From a virus, in IMG/VR virus record IMGVR_UViG_3300009008_000010, positions 1 to 64,000 of that record: 64,000 bases of DNA. One strand, given 5' to 3'. Shown here one piece after another: positions 24,850 to 33,456 of this stretch. The notes below the pieces were generated by a model. That model searched no databases, was not told the origin of the DNA, and saw only the letters and a list, made by a program, of their open reading frames with translations. How positions within the stretch are numbered: the first letter of the stretch is position 1; each line of letters starts with the position of its first letter. Position numbers and translations under genes: made by a program.

Positions 24850-25064
24850 GACTTTTTAGTTTTTTAATTGCTGCATGTCTTTTAGTAGGGTGTGCGCCAC
24901 AGCAGCCGCAATCACAGCCTCAAGGTTGTGATATAAATAATCCACAATGTCCCGATCATGGGATTCAACACCGTGATGTTCATGTTAAGCCCCCCTTTGG
25001 CCCAGAGGTTCATGTTGAAGAGGGTGATGTTCGAGTTGGAAGAAGAATTCATATTAAGAAATAA
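24846..25064 (+). CDS. Small lipoprotein
   Basis: A 72-residue protein with a typical lipoprotein signal (MRLFSFLIAACLLVGC, lipobox LVGC at 13-16), a short Pro/Gln-rich stretch and a repetitive His/Val/Asp segment (RDVHVKPPFGPEVHVEEGDV). Lipidation and an outer-membrane or periplasmic location are likely. The His residues might bind metal. It overlaps the upstream membrane-protein gene as ATGA. Confidence 0.75.
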   Translation: MRLFSFLIAACLLVGCAPQQPQSQPQGCDINNPQCPDHGIQHRDVHVKPPFGPEVHVEEGDVRVGRRIHIKK

Positions 25065-25087
25065 TTAATTTTCTTCTCTCCTAGAGT

Positions 25088-25351
25088 GTGGACAAAAAGG
25101 CTAAAAAGAGGCGCGATAAAAGGTGTGTTTTCTGTGAAGAAGACGATTATGAGTTGCTTGATACGCACCGCATAGTTCCAGGTGAAGAGGGCGGGAAATA
25201 TACTGAGCACAACACGATAACGTGTTGCAGTTTATGTCACAGGAAAACACACAGCGGCAGGATAGAAATTTTTGGTAAACATCCTACATCCAAAGGGGTT
25301 CGTGTTTTGCATTGTGCTGTAGATGGTGAAGAAAAATGGCTTCCTTGTTGA
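25088..25351 (+). CDS. Small HNH-like zinc protein
   Basis: An 87-residue protein with a GTG start. CVFC...THRIVPGEEGGKY...NTITCCSLCHRKTH matches the HNH nuclease pattern with two zinc-binding Cys pairs, the His-Arg element and the Asn and His of the beta-beta-alpha metal core. It is short for a homing endonuclease and could be a minimal HNH nuclease. It is followed after 13 bases by the gene at 25365. Confidence 0.65.
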   Translation: MDKKAKKRRDKRCVFCEEDDYELLDTHRIVPGEEGGKYTEHNTITCCSLCHRKTHSGRIEIFGKHPTSKGVRVLHCAVDGEEKWLPC

Positions 25352-25364
25352 TAGATATATTATT

Positions 25365-25625
25365 ATGAAAACATTTGTAACATGGTTGGAAGAACAAGAC
25401 AATAAAGCGGCACAGGATTTTGCTAAGACTGTGGCTACTAATGTTGCTACGACAAAAACGAGGCAATTGGGCACCACGACGGGGGCAACCCCTCCTAATT
25501 CAGCAGGCGTAGATGCTGGGAAAGTCATTAATCAGGCTGTTTTAGATGCTGCATCTGATCCCAATCAAGTGTCAGGCGCTATTAAATCTGTTTCTGGTAT
25601 GAAAAAGAAGATGAAGAAGAAATGA
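25365..25625 (+). CDS. Small protein with T4-like capsid-targeting N-terminus
   Basis: An 86-residue protein starting MKTFVTWLEEQ, the closest match in this window to the T4 capsid-targeting sequence (MKTYQEFIAEA); LEE fits the L-x-E cleavage rule of the T4 prohead protease. The rest is polar with a Lys/Met-rich end (GMKKKMKKK). The ATG at 25365 is preceded by GATATATTATT without a ribosome site; a longer frame from 25323 runs into the HNH-like gene. A packaged internal head protein is inferred. Confidence 0.65.
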   Translation: MKTFVTWLEEQDNKAAQDFAKTVATNVATTKTRQLGTTTGATPPNSAGVDAGKVINQAVLDAASDPNQVSGAIKSVSGMKKKMKKK

Positions 25626-25873
25626 ATGGTTTTACTGAATTCTTTTTTTCTGAGGAAAATAGAAACCCCTCGCCACAGAAGAGGAAGCATGTTTCTAGTT
25701 CACTTGCTGTAAAACCTCCTGCCCCTGTCAGAGATGGTGGCGTAGAGCCGCCTCAAAATGTTACTTGGAAGCCTAAAAAAGCACCTACGGATGGAGGTTT
25801 GGGTATCATTCCTAATTTAATTCCCAGGCCCCAGACGGTTTTTGGTAACAAAAGACCCTTAGATAACAAATGA
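25622..25873 (+). CDS. Small basic protein with partial capsid-targeting N-terminus
   Basis: An 83-residue Pro/Lys-rich protein starting MNGFTEFFFSEEN, a variant of the shared F-x-x-F motif. The rest is disordered-looking and basic (VTWKPKKAP), which suits a DNA-associated internal protein. It overlaps both neighbours by 4 bases (ATGA junctions). Confidence 0.6.
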   Translation: MNGFTEFFFSEENRNPSPQKRKHVSSSLAVKPPAPVRDGGVEPPQNVTWKPKKAPTDGGLGIIPNLIPRPQTVFGNKRPLDNK

Positions 25874-26073
25874 AATATTACACTCTTTACAATAAATTAA
25901 CCGACAAGAAATTGATTCATCCTAAAGTTGGTTTGTGGTTTACTACCAAATTAGATGAAGCAAAAGATATGTTGGAGGATGTCCGTGGTTATCTCGATCA
26001 TACAGGTGTTTCCAATCTAAAAGATAAAATAGTCATTATTGATGCTGAGACGGGCGAGGAATCACTCGTTTAG
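25870..26073 (+). CDS. Hypothetical protein
   Basis: A 67-residue protein, alpha/beta-like (MKYYTLYNKLTDKKLIHP... to ...KIVIIDAETGEE). Small phage proteins with similar composition are common; no function is known. It overlaps the upstream gene by 4 bases. Confidence 0.6.
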   Translation: MKYYTLYNKLTDKKLIHPKVGLWFTTKLDEAKDMLEDVRGYLDHTGVSNLKDKIVIIDAETGEESLV

Positions 26074-26076
26074 TGT

Positions 26077-26553
26077 ATGGAAAATACAGGTAGTGGCCTT
26101 AGCATCGTGGTGGAGTGTGAATATCTAAAACACCACCACTGGATGACTTATGCTTCGTGGTATTCTTTAACAAAGAATTTACCAGATGCTAATGTCCTCA
26201 TTTACTGTAAAAGAAGCAGGGAAACTGAACCATTATTCCAATGGGCGGTTAAATTAAGGGCATTCTTTTCTTATAATCCACCTAAACAGTGTGATTTAGT
26301 GATCCCTTGTGATGTCATGGCAGTAAGATCATGGCACGGGGAAAAAATAATTAACGCTAAATCCAAAGAAACTACCACTTTCGTGAGTTATAAAGACGGT
26401 TGTGGTGATTTTGTTTTGTCTGACTGGATACATAAGGAAGAGGCACCTTTTTTTGAGGTAGATACATTGAAATCGGCGGACATGACCGTAAATGAATTTA
26501 AAGTATTTGATTTATGGAAAAAGATGCTTCTTGTATATCGGGAGGTAGGATGA
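26077..26553 (+). CDS. Hypothetical protein
   Basis: A 158-residue protein with HHWMTYASWYSLTKNLPDANV and several Trp residues, somewhat like glycosyltransferase-associated proteins in composition, but no motif decides it. Its end overlaps the next gene by 4 bases. Confidence 0.6.
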   Translation: MENTGSGLSIVVECEYLKHHHWMTYASWYSLTKNLPDANVLIYCKRSRETEPLFQWAVKLRAFFSYNPPKQCDLVIPCDVMAVRSWHGEKIINAKSKETTTFVSYKDGCGDFVLSDWIHKEEAPFFEVDTLKSADMTVNEFKVFDLWKKMLLVYREVG

Positions 26554-26873
26554 TGCGCGAGTATGATTATGACGAGAACTCCGATGAGTTTCAGGACGAA
26601 ATGGAAGAATTTTTTGAGGAGGAATACGAGGAGTATCAAGCCGAACTTCTTAAAAAGAAGGATGTGCTTAAAGCTATGGAAATGGAATTGGTTGAGAATA
26701 GTATGGATTTGAAATTGTTAAAAGATGTGACAAAAATGCTACAAAAATCGTTTTGGTGGAGGTTTTACTCATTTAAAACCAGACTTAAGATGATTACTCA
26801 GGCGTATGCTGTCATTGATAAGTTAATAATGGAAGTCCGAGATAGACGAAGAGAACAACAACAGGGGGAATAA
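26550..26873 (+). CDS. Acidic coiled-coil protein
   Basis: A 107-residue protein that is strongly acidic at its N-terminus (an Asp/Glu-rich stretch of about 35 residues) and then a predicted long helix with coiled-coil character. GGGAGG lies 5 bases before the chosen ATG at 26550. Function unknown. Confidence 0.65.
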   Translation: MMREYDYDENSDEFQDEMEEFFEEEYEEYQAELLKKKDVLKAMEMELVENSMDLKLLKDVTKMLQKSFWWRFYSFKTRLKMITQAYAVIDKLIMEVRDRRREQQQGE

Positions 26874-26874
26874 A

Positions 26875-27210
26875 GTGCCTCTTTACGAGTTTGAATGTAA
26901 TAAATGTGATTCAGGGTATACTGAATTAGCACAATATGATGAATCTGGCGAATATGAATCTGTTATTTGCCCAGAATGCGGTTCTTCAGATAAAACTAAG
27001 TTACTCTCTGCGTGTAAGCATAGTTTTACCAATCCAGAAGGAACTGACAAGATGAATACGCATGATTATCGAGCACATCATGCAATCGAGAAGCCGGGAG
27101 GCGCAAGCGACCAGCGTAAAAATGCTGAAGAAAATTCGCACATGGGTTCTGATCCATATCCAAAAATTGACGATGTTAGTGGCGGGAAGCATTTCGGTCC
27201 CGTTAAATAA
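26875..27210 (+). CDS. FmdB-type zinc-ribbon protein
   Basis: A 111-residue protein with a GTG start (MPLYEFECNKC). The N-terminal zinc ribbon has CNKC and CPECGS pairs and matches the FmdB-like putative regulatory domain; the C-terminal half is polar and unrecognised. Such ribbons bind nucleic acid or act as structural knuckles. It is the last gene before the promoter for the prkA cluster. Confidence 0.75.
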   Translation: MPLYEFECNKCDSGYTELAQYDESGEYESVICPECGSSDKTKLLSACKHSFTNPEGTDKMNTHDYRAHHAIEKPGGASDQRKNAEENSHMGSDPYPKIDDVSGGKHFGPVK

Positions 27211-27242
27211 TAGAGGTTTATCTGAAAACTCCGTGTTCGTTG

Positions 27243-27271
27243 TTGCTTTTAATTTGTAGATTTAATATACT
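27243..27271 (+). promoter_or_regulatory. Sigma70-like promoter for the prkA cluster
   Basis: TTGCTT (27243-27248), a 17-base spacer and TATACT (27266-27271), 42 bases before the prkA-like start codon. A CATAAATA sequence follows at 27285. Confidence 0.6.
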
Positions 27272-27312
27272 ACTTTAAGTTCAACATAAATAATGCTAAG
27301 GGAGCTTTTTAG

Positions 27313-29373
27313 ATGACGAAACTAGCAGAACTCACTTCTCAATTTGATCGTCAACGTTTTCTTTCGTTGAATGAAGAGATTTCTTTTGACGAATATTTAG
27401 AGAAGTGTTGGGAGAGACCCAAAACCGTAAGGTCAGCGTACCAAAGAATATATGACATGATAATGTGCGCTGGCACTTCATCTTACAAAAGATACAGGAA
27501 GTCTTATACCTGTTATCACTTTTTCGATGACACAGAAGTGCCTGTGTTTTCTTTAGATGATACCAAGGATCAGTTTGTTAAATTCATTAGAGGGGCCGCA
27601 GGTGGCTTCGGTAGTGAAAAGAGACTACTCCTTCTACATGGCCCAGTAGGCTCAGCTAAGTCTACACTGTGCCGTCTTTTAAAGCGTGGGCTAGAAAGGT
27701 TTTCAAGGACCGACGATGGTGCTTGGTATACCTTCAAGTGGGTTAATTTACCAGAGGAATTGTTTGTTAAGGAACACGATATTTCCCCAATGAATGATGA
27801 GCCTCTGAAGCTGCTCACCCCTGATATAGCCCTGCCTTTCTTGCAAGACCTAAACAAAAGGCTTGTAGAAACTGTTGAAGACACCCGCTTGCATTATGAT
27901 CTTAAATTGGTTGGTTCTTTAAATCCAAGGTGCAAGTTTTACTTAGATGAACTTTTGAGGCTCCATGATGGAGATTTGAACAAAGTTCTTTCAGAACATG
28001 TTAGGGTAATTCGTAGGGTTCACTCTGAAGCAGATCGCACAGGTATCGGAACATTTGCTCCGAAAGACGAGAAAAACCAAGATTCCACTGAATTAAATGG
28101 TGACATTGCTTGGGATAAGATCAGCAAGTATGGTTCGGATTCCGATCCGAGGGCATTTAATTTTGATGGTGAATTCTGTGTGGGTTCTCGTGGTGTTGTA
28201 GAGTGGATTGAGGTCTTAAAACTGCAAAAAGAATTCCTATATGACTTGTTGAGTGCTACCCAAGAACAGTGTATCAAACCTAAAAAGTTCCCTCAGATTG
28301 GCATTGACACCGTTTTAATTGGTCACACCAATAATCCTGAATATAAAAAGCTCCAAGAAGATATTTACATGGAAGCATTCAGGGACAGAACAGTTAAGGT
28401 GGATGTTCCCTATCTGTTGGAAATATCACAAGAGAAGAAGATTTATGACCATGATTATGGCGAAGAGAAGGTTCAACAACATATCGCTCCGCACACTTTG
28501 GAAATGGCTGCTCTTTGGGGAGTTATAACCAGATTGAAGGAATGTGAGGCATGTGATGATCCTATCAAGTTGGCCAAATTATATGATGGTCAAGCACTGC
28601 CCGGTTGGACAGAAGACCGAGTTCGAGAAATTAAAGAGACTAGGGTAGATGAGGGCATGGGTGTGGGCATCAGTGCCCGTTACATCCAAGATGCTCTCTC
28701 TTGTTGCCTTAGCGATCACCACACCTATATCAACCCATTTATGTTGATTAACGAACTGGAACGTCGTCTAAGACACAGTTCGGTCTTTGCAGCAGATAAA
28801 GATTTGCTCAAACACCTGTTAGATTGCATTGATTCTGTTAAAAAGGAATTAGATGAAATTCTTAAAAATGAAGTCAAGAATGCTTTAATTTCTGATGAAA
28901 AAGCCGTTGTTAGACTTTGCACTAATTACATTGATAACTTAATGGCTTATATTGAAGGTTCTAAAGTTACGAATGAGTTCACAGGACGGGAAGAAGAGCC
29001 TAATGAAGCGTTAATGCGGAGTATTGAAGAAAAAATCAGAATCCCCGATACAGGGGCACATGATTTTCGTGTTATGATTCAAGGCTACATTGGCAAGTGT
29101 CACCACTTAAAAGAAGAGTTTACGTGGAAGTCCAATGATGATTTGAAAAGGGCTTTGGAAGCCAAACTGTATGAAGATACCAAGGATCACATTAAGTTGA
29201 GTGCTTTAAATGTCAAAGGTGCTTCAACTGTAGACCCTGACTTGCAAGAAAAGATCGATGTTATTAAGAAGAGGATGATTGAAAAATTTGGATACATCGA
29301 AGAATCTGCCACTGATGTTTTGAATTATGTTGGTAGTATTTTCGCTAGAGGCGAGTTAGCCAAGGAGGAGTAA
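27313..29373 (+). CDS. prkA: PrkA-like AAA+ serine protein kinase
   Basis: A 686-residue homologue of PrkA/YeaG. The AAA+ domain has the P-loop HGPVGSAKST (109-118), in the GPVG-x-x-KS form typical of PrkA, and the region DTVLIGHTNNPEYKKL with FRDRTVKVDVPY further on. The C-terminal half is the PrkA-specific helical domain. In bacteria PrkA is encoded with YeaH and SpoVR (YcgB) and acts in nitrogen or stress responses and sporulation; both partners follow here. Length is a little above cellular PrkA (about 640). A promoter lies 42 bases upstream. Kinase versus AAA+ protease activity of this family is debated, so the reaction is not certain. Confidence 0.92.
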   Translation: MTKLAELTSQFDRQRFLSLNEEISFDEYLEKCWERPKTVRSAYQRIYDMIMCAGTSSYKRYRKSYTCYHFFDDTEVPVFSLDDTKDQFVKFIRGAAGGFGSEKRLLLLHGPVGSAKSTLCRLLKRGLERFSRTDDGAWYTFKWVNLPEELFVKEHDISPMNDEPLKLLTPDIALPFLQDLNKRLVETVEDTRLHYDLKLVGSLNPRCKFYLDELLRLHDGDLNKVLSEHVRVIRRVHSEADRTGIGTFAPKDEKNQDSTELNGDIAWDKISKYGSDSDPRAFNFDGEFCVGSRGVVEWIEVLKLQKEFLYDLLSATQEQCIKPKKFPQIGIDTVLIGHTNNPEYKKLQEDIYMEAFRDRTVKVDVPYLLEISQEKKIYDHDYGEEKVQQHIAPHTLEMAALWGVITRLKECEACDDPIKLAKLYDGQALPGWTEDRVREIKETRVDEGMGVGISARYIQDALSCCLSDHHTYINPFMLINELERRLRHSSVFAADKDLLKHLLDCIDSVKKELDEILKNEVKNALISDEKAVVRLCTNYIDNLMAYIEGSKVTNEFTGREEEPNEALMRSIEEKIRIPDTGAHDFRVMIQGYIGKCHHLKEEFTWKSNDDLKRALEAKLYEDTKDHIKLSALNVKGASTVDPDLQEKIDVIKKRMIEKFGYIEESATDVLNYVGSIFARGELAKEE

Positions 29374-29377
29374 GGAA

Positions 29378-29647
29378 GTGGAAGTGAGCGACAATCAAAT
29401 GTTGTTTGATTGGGCTTATACTCAATATACCTGTGAGCCTATTGTGCTTTCGTTGGTCACATTAGGCAAAACAGTGTATGAAGTAAATATAAGCCCCACT
29501 ATTGCGCGTAAAGTGTTGGAATGGTATTTCAATAATTACGTTGACGAAATCAAGGATGAGGATTGGAGTGATAGTCTCCTTTGTCAAGCACTAGAGGAGT
29601 TCACACAAGAACACACCGATACAGGTCTAACAAAGGTAAATAAATGA
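29378..29647 (+). CDS. Small protein within the prkA cluster
   Basis: An 89-residue acidic protein with GTG as the likely start (29378), 4 bases after the prkA stop, and AAGGAGGAG as ribosome site. Not recognised. It sits between the prkA-like and yeaH-like genes and overlaps the latter by 4 bases, so it is an extra member of the operon not present in the usual bacterial arrangement. Confidence 0.6.
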   Translation: MEVSDNQMLFDWAYTQYTCEPIVLSLVTLGKTVYEVNISPTIARKVLEWYFNNYVDEIKDEDWSDSLLCQALEEFTQEHTDTGLTKVNK

Positions 29648-30855
29648 CACGTCGTATTGATGCAGATCATAAATATTTCCGAAAGGTAATAGAAAGAAAA
29701 GTTCGCAAGTCGTTAGACAGATATATCGACAAGGGCAGCATTTTTCGCAACAAGCCAAAAGGCGGCAAAATAGTTATTCCTATTGATCAAATTCACCAGC
29801 CTAAATTGGTTTATGGTGATAATAAAATAGGCGTAGGCCGTGGTCCTGGTAATAAAGGGGATGTGATTAGGCGTGATCCTCAACAGGGCAAAGGTGGAAA
29901 TCAAGCAGGCGAAGAACATGCGGACGGTGTGGAGGTCGTTGTCGATTTGGATGCTGTCTTGCGAGCTATTGGGGAAGATTTAGAACTTCCCAACTTGAAG
30001 CCCAAGGAAAGCAATCTTGAAGAAATAGAATATAAATATTGCAGCATTTCTAAAACAGGCCCTAATTCTCTTAGGCACACTAGAAAAACTCTCATGCAGG
30101 CACTCAAACGCAGGATTATGAGTGGTGAAGATGATGTTTTATATCAACTGCCTGGATTCCGCGAGTCGGTGCAATTAATTAGTCCCATTAGTGAAGATTT
30201 TAGATATAGACAGTATAAGGAGTTTCGGAAACCTGTTAGCAATGCTGTCATATTTTTTGCTAGGGATTGTTCGGGGTCTATGGGTGATGCCAAATGTGAG
30301 ATTGTGTCTGATATATCTTGGTGGCTTGATTTGTGGATACGCAGGTTTTATAAAAGAACAGAGAGAATCTATACAATCCACGATACTGAGGCTGAAATCT
30401 GTGACGAGGATAAATTCTATAGATACCGTCATGGAGGCGGGACAAGGTGTTCATCATCCTTGAAATTAATAAATCAAGAAATCAAAAATAGGTTCCCGCC
30501 CCACAAGTGGAATATTTATTTGTTTTACTTCAGTGATGGGGATAACATAGACCATGATAATGCAGAGTTCTGTCGTGTTTTAAAAGAAGACCTGACGCCC
30601 CAAATTGTTAATTTAACTGGTATTACTCAGGTCTTGTGTTGGAATTACAAATTTAGTCTTAAAAAGTCAATAGACACAGAATTAAGTTCTGGAGGTTTAA
30701 GGCCAGAGTTTGTTAGGACTGTCAGTGTGGGTTCTGAAGAAGAGAAGAAAGGCTATTCAATCTCAGGTGGCACTTTAACGGATGAACAGCGAGACCAATA
30801 CACAAAAAGAGTTTTAAAATCCCTACTAGGCAAGCTAGAAAAAGCAGGTAAATAA
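29644..30855 (+). CDS. yeaH: YeaH/YhbH-family (DUF444) VWA-domain protein
   Basis: A 403-residue protein of the DUF444 family. The N-terminal part matches YhbH/YeaH (basic start, RGPGNKGDVI glycine-rich segment). The VWA-like C-terminal half carries a MIDAS motif DCSGSMG at 208-214, then YRYRHGGGTRCSSSL and LFYFSDGDN. Such proteins are thought to work with PrkA and SpoVR, possibly as metal-dependent adaptors. It overlaps the spoVR start by 1 base. Length is close to the cellular family (about 390-430). Confidence 0.92.
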   Translation: MTRRIDADHKYFRKVIERKVRKSLDRYIDKGSIFRNKPKGGKIVIPIDQIHQPKLVYGDNKIGVGRGPGNKGDVIRRDPQQGKGGNQAGEEHADGVEVVVDLDAVLRAIGEDLELPNLKPKESNLEEIEYKYCSISKTGPNSLRHTRKTLMQALKRRIMSGEDDVLYQLPGFRESVQLISPISEDFRYRQYKEFRKPVSNAVIFFARDCSGSMGDAKCEIVSDISWWLDLWIRRFYKRTERIYTIHDTEAEICDEDKFYRYRHGGGTRCSSSLKLINQEIKNRFPPHKWNIYLFYFSDGDNIDHDNAEFCRVLKEDLTPQIVNLTGITQVLCWNYKFSLKKSIDTELSSGGLRPEFVRTVSVGSEEEKKGYSISGGTLTDEQRDQYTKRVLKSLLGKLEKAGK

Positions 30856-32432
30856 TGGTTTCTAAAGTTTTTGCGGGATCGCCAACATTAGAAGGCGACA
30901 ATACGGTTCCTGGCGCATCAATGCCAGAAGAGCTTAAGGCTGTAATCCCTCAAATTTTTCAAGCTGTAAGGGATTACGGTTGTGATTTTTACCCCACCAT
31001 CATCGAGATGTTGAGAGATGATGAAATCAGTGAGATTGTGGCTTATAACGGATTCCCTGTTCGTTACCATCACTGGTCGTTTGGGGCAACTTATGAAGAA
31101 ATGCAGATAAGCTATGAGCTTGCCATCAGGCGTGTCAGTGAGCTTGTCATTAACACAGACCCTTGTTTTATTTATTGTTTGAGCAGCAACACCCTTATAG
31201 ACAACATAACCTGTGTATCGCACGCTCTGGGCCATAACGACTTTTTTAAAAATAACATACACTTCCAACACACCGACCGTAACGCCATGAATCGGTTGGC
31301 TAATAATGGCAGTCGTATTAATGAGTATATGGATAGGTGGGGGCGAGAGCGAGTAACGGCTTTTATAGATTGTGTTATGAGGCTGAACACCCTTGTCGAT
31401 CCTGTTAAAGGGTATAAAAGAGTTAGGCAAAAGCCTTTACAGAAAATCAAGGATGAAAGAAAGTATTACGAACCCAGAAGGCTGAAGGTTGATGAAGACC
31501 ATATGGAAAAGTGGATAAACCCGGAAGGTTGGGTTGAACATGAACATGAAATAATTAGAGATAAAGAGGCGGCAGATAACATAGATTTATTTGAGGAGCC
31601 TACTCGTGATGTTTTAGGATTTTTGAGGGATAATGCCCCATTGAAGAATTGGCAGGCAGATATTTTGTCTATGCTCTATGATGAGGCTCTTTATTTTTAC
31701 CCTCAAAGGAAGACTAAGATGGCTAACGAGGGTTGGGCTTCAAAGATTGATTATGAATTGATGGCAAAGCAAGGTCTTGTTGATTTAGGCCCAGGGGGCA
31801 TAGTTGAATATGCCAAGGATAAAATGGGTGTTCTGGGAGGAAAATACTCCATGAACCCCTACAAGCTAGGTTTTTGTTTATTTAATGATATTGAGGATAG
31901 GTGGAACAAGGGGAAATTCGGTCCAGAGTGGGCGAAGTGCCCCATACCAGATAAAAAAGATTGGGATAAAAAGCTAGGCTTAGGCAAAGATAAGATTTTT
32001 GAAGTTCGCCAGTTTTATGATGATTACATGATGATCAATGATTTCTTCACCGAGGACTTTTGTAACGAAAATGAATTTTTCGAGTGGGAGAAGAACGCTA
32101 AGGGCGAATACGTGATAGCTAGTAGGGATCATAGTGTAATTAAAAACAAGTTGCTGAGACATTATCTGAATCGTGGTCTCCCTGACATAAGGCTTGCCGA
32201 CCCTAATTTCAGGGGCAGGGGGCAGTTTTTATTGGAGCATGTTTGGGAAGGTCGAGAATTGTATCATCCTTATATGAAAGCAGTGCTTACATCTGTTAGG
32301 ACACTGTGGAATGATGCTGTGTTTTTGGCTACTAGAGATGCTGATGGCGAGGAAATAGTTTGCATGTGTGATTCGGATAATGAAGATGATGTAGAAATTA
32401 TTAGTAGAGAAAAGTTTGAAAAGGATTGGTAG
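30855..32432 (+). CDS. spoVR: SpoVR-family protein
   Basis: A 525-residue member of the SpoVR/YcgB family. Hallmarks are NGFPVRYHHWSFGATYEEM, ELVINTDPCFIYCLSSN, HALGHNDFFKNNIHF and RINEYMDRWGRERV, in the cellular order. The biochemical function of SpoVR is not known; in Bacillus it affects spore cortex formation and in enterobacteria it sits beside yeaH and yeaG. Length is normal (470-530). It is the third gene of the complete prkA-yeaH-spoVR set. Confidence 0.93.
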   Translation: MVSKVFAGSPTLEGDNTVPGASMPEELKAVIPQIFQAVRDYGCDFYPTIIEMLRDDEISEIVAYNGFPVRYHHWSFGATYEEMQISYELAIRRVSELVINTDPCFIYCLSSNTLIDNITCVSHALGHNDFFKNNIHFQHTDRNAMNRLANNGSRINEYMDRWGRERVTAFIDCVMRLNTLVDPVKGYKRVRQKPLQKIKDERKYYEPRRLKVDEDHMEKWINPEGWVEHEHEIIRDKEAADNIDLFEEPTRDVLGFLRDNAPLKNWQADILSMLYDEALYFYPQRKTKMANEGWASKIDYELMAKQGLVDLGPGGIVEYAKDKMGVLGGKYSMNPYKLGFCLFNDIEDRWNKGKFGPEWAKCPIPDKKDWDKKLGLGKDKIFEVRQFYDDYMMINDFFTEDFCNENEFFEWEKNAKGEYVIASRDHSVIKNKLLRHYLNRGLPDIRLADPNFRGRGQFLLEHVWEGRELYHPYMKAVLTSVRTLWNDAVFLATRDADGEEIVCMCDSDNEDDVEIISREKFEKDW

Positions 32433-32485
32433 AATTGGGCGGGTTTCTTTCGATTAAATAGGGTCACATATAATAAGGATTTCAA

Positions 32486-33205
32486 ATGGTACGCAACCAA
32501 AGTCAAGCTGCCGCTAAAAAGAGAAAAGAACAGCTTGAGCAAATCTTGTCAGATTTGCACAATTTAAACTGTAATCTATACACTCGTGAAGTATACATGC
32601 ATGGTTATTACAATGACTATGACGAGCCGGGTGTAGAATACCGCATGGCAACTACTTTCGAGAAGAACATAAGACTCCTCGATCAACAAGACCAAACTAA
32701 TATTTTGGTTCACATGCACACTTTTGGCGGTGAGTGGAATGATGGCATGGCTATGTATGACATCATTAGATTCGTAAAGTCTCCGGTCACAATTATCGGG
32801 TATTCTTGGGCAAGGTCTATGTCCAGTATAATTCCACAAGCAGCAGATTTAAGAATCCTTTTACCAGATTGTGATTTTATGGTGCATTATGGGTGGTATG
32901 GTGAGGAGAATCAATGGACTGCTGCAATGTCATCTATGGAATATGCTAAAAGATCAGAGGAAAGGATGTTGCGTGTTTATGCGAAAAGATGTATAAATGG
33001 AGAATACTTTCAAAATCGTTATAAGTCTCTCACCGAAGAGAAGGTGATGGAGTTTTTAGATAAAAAGATGAGAGAGAGAGGGGACTGGTGGATTGGCTCA
33101 GAAGAAGCCGTCTATTATGGTTTTGCAGACGGAGTTCTGGGTCAGCCAGGATTTGAAACGTTCGAGAAAACCAGAATTAAGAAAAAGGTGAAACTAGAGC
33201 TATGA
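32486..33205 (+). CDS. ClpP-like serine protease
   Basis: A 239-residue protein of the ClpP/crotonase fold. NILVHMHTFGGEWNDGMAMYD is the oxyanion-side segment (cellular form NSPGG), the catalytic Ser is Ser111 in SWARSMSSI and the catalytic His is His134 in CDFMVHYGW. The N-terminal 70 residues are not like ClpP. ClpP-type enzymes work with an AAA+ unfoldase; two AAA-type genes are nearby (27313 and 34841). Some phages use ClpP-related enzymes for head maturation, which is another possibility. It overlaps the next gene by 4 bases. Confidence 0.82.
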   Translation: MVRNQSQAAAKKRKEQLEQILSDLHNLNCNLYTREVYMHGYYNDYDEPGVEYRMATTFEKNIRLLDQQDQTNILVHMHTFGGEWNDGMAMYDIIRFVKSPVTIIGYSWARSMSSIIPQAADLRILLPDCDFMVHYGWYGEENQWTAAMSSMEYAKRSEERMLRVYAKRCINGEYFQNRYKSLTEEKVMEFLDKKMRERGDWWIGSEEAVYYGFADGVLGQPGFETFEKTRIKKKVKLEL

Positions 33206-33456
33206 CAGAAGGTGAACTACTACTGACAGACGAATTCCTACAGTTTTCCGGGGACATTGCAGCACTTATCCAAGAAAAGAAAACCCTCAAAGACGATTTT
33301 AAGAAAGTCTATGAGGAGTTTCAAACCAAACTCAAATCGGTAGATCAAAAAGCTGATAAACGATCTAAAGAGTTTGATGAGTGGAAGAAATCTAAAACTA
33401 AAGATCCTGTGCCGCACATGGAAGAACCTCCTAAATCCAAGACGGGTAAAAAGTGA
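33202..33456 (+). CDS. Small coiled-coil protein
   Basis: An 84-residue charged helical protein (LKDDFKKVYEEFQTKLKSVD) with a Lys/Pro-rich end. It overlaps the ClpP-like gene and the polymerase gene by 4 bases each. Function unknown. Confidence 0.6.
   Translation: MTEGELLLTDEFLQFSGDIAALIQEKKTLKDDFKKVYEEFQTKLKSVDQKADKRSKEFDEWKKSKTKDPVPHMEEPPKSKTGKK

Noticed and set aside
30025-30040. TATAAATA inside the yeaH-like gene
   Set aside because: It lies within a well-supported coding region, and the octamer is expected several times by chance in AT-rich DNA, so I do not call it a promoter.
32486-33205. ClpP-like gene as the prohead protease
   Set aside because: ClpP-related head proteases exist in some phages, but this gene lies in the prkA cluster rather than beside capsid genes, so I did not make that call.
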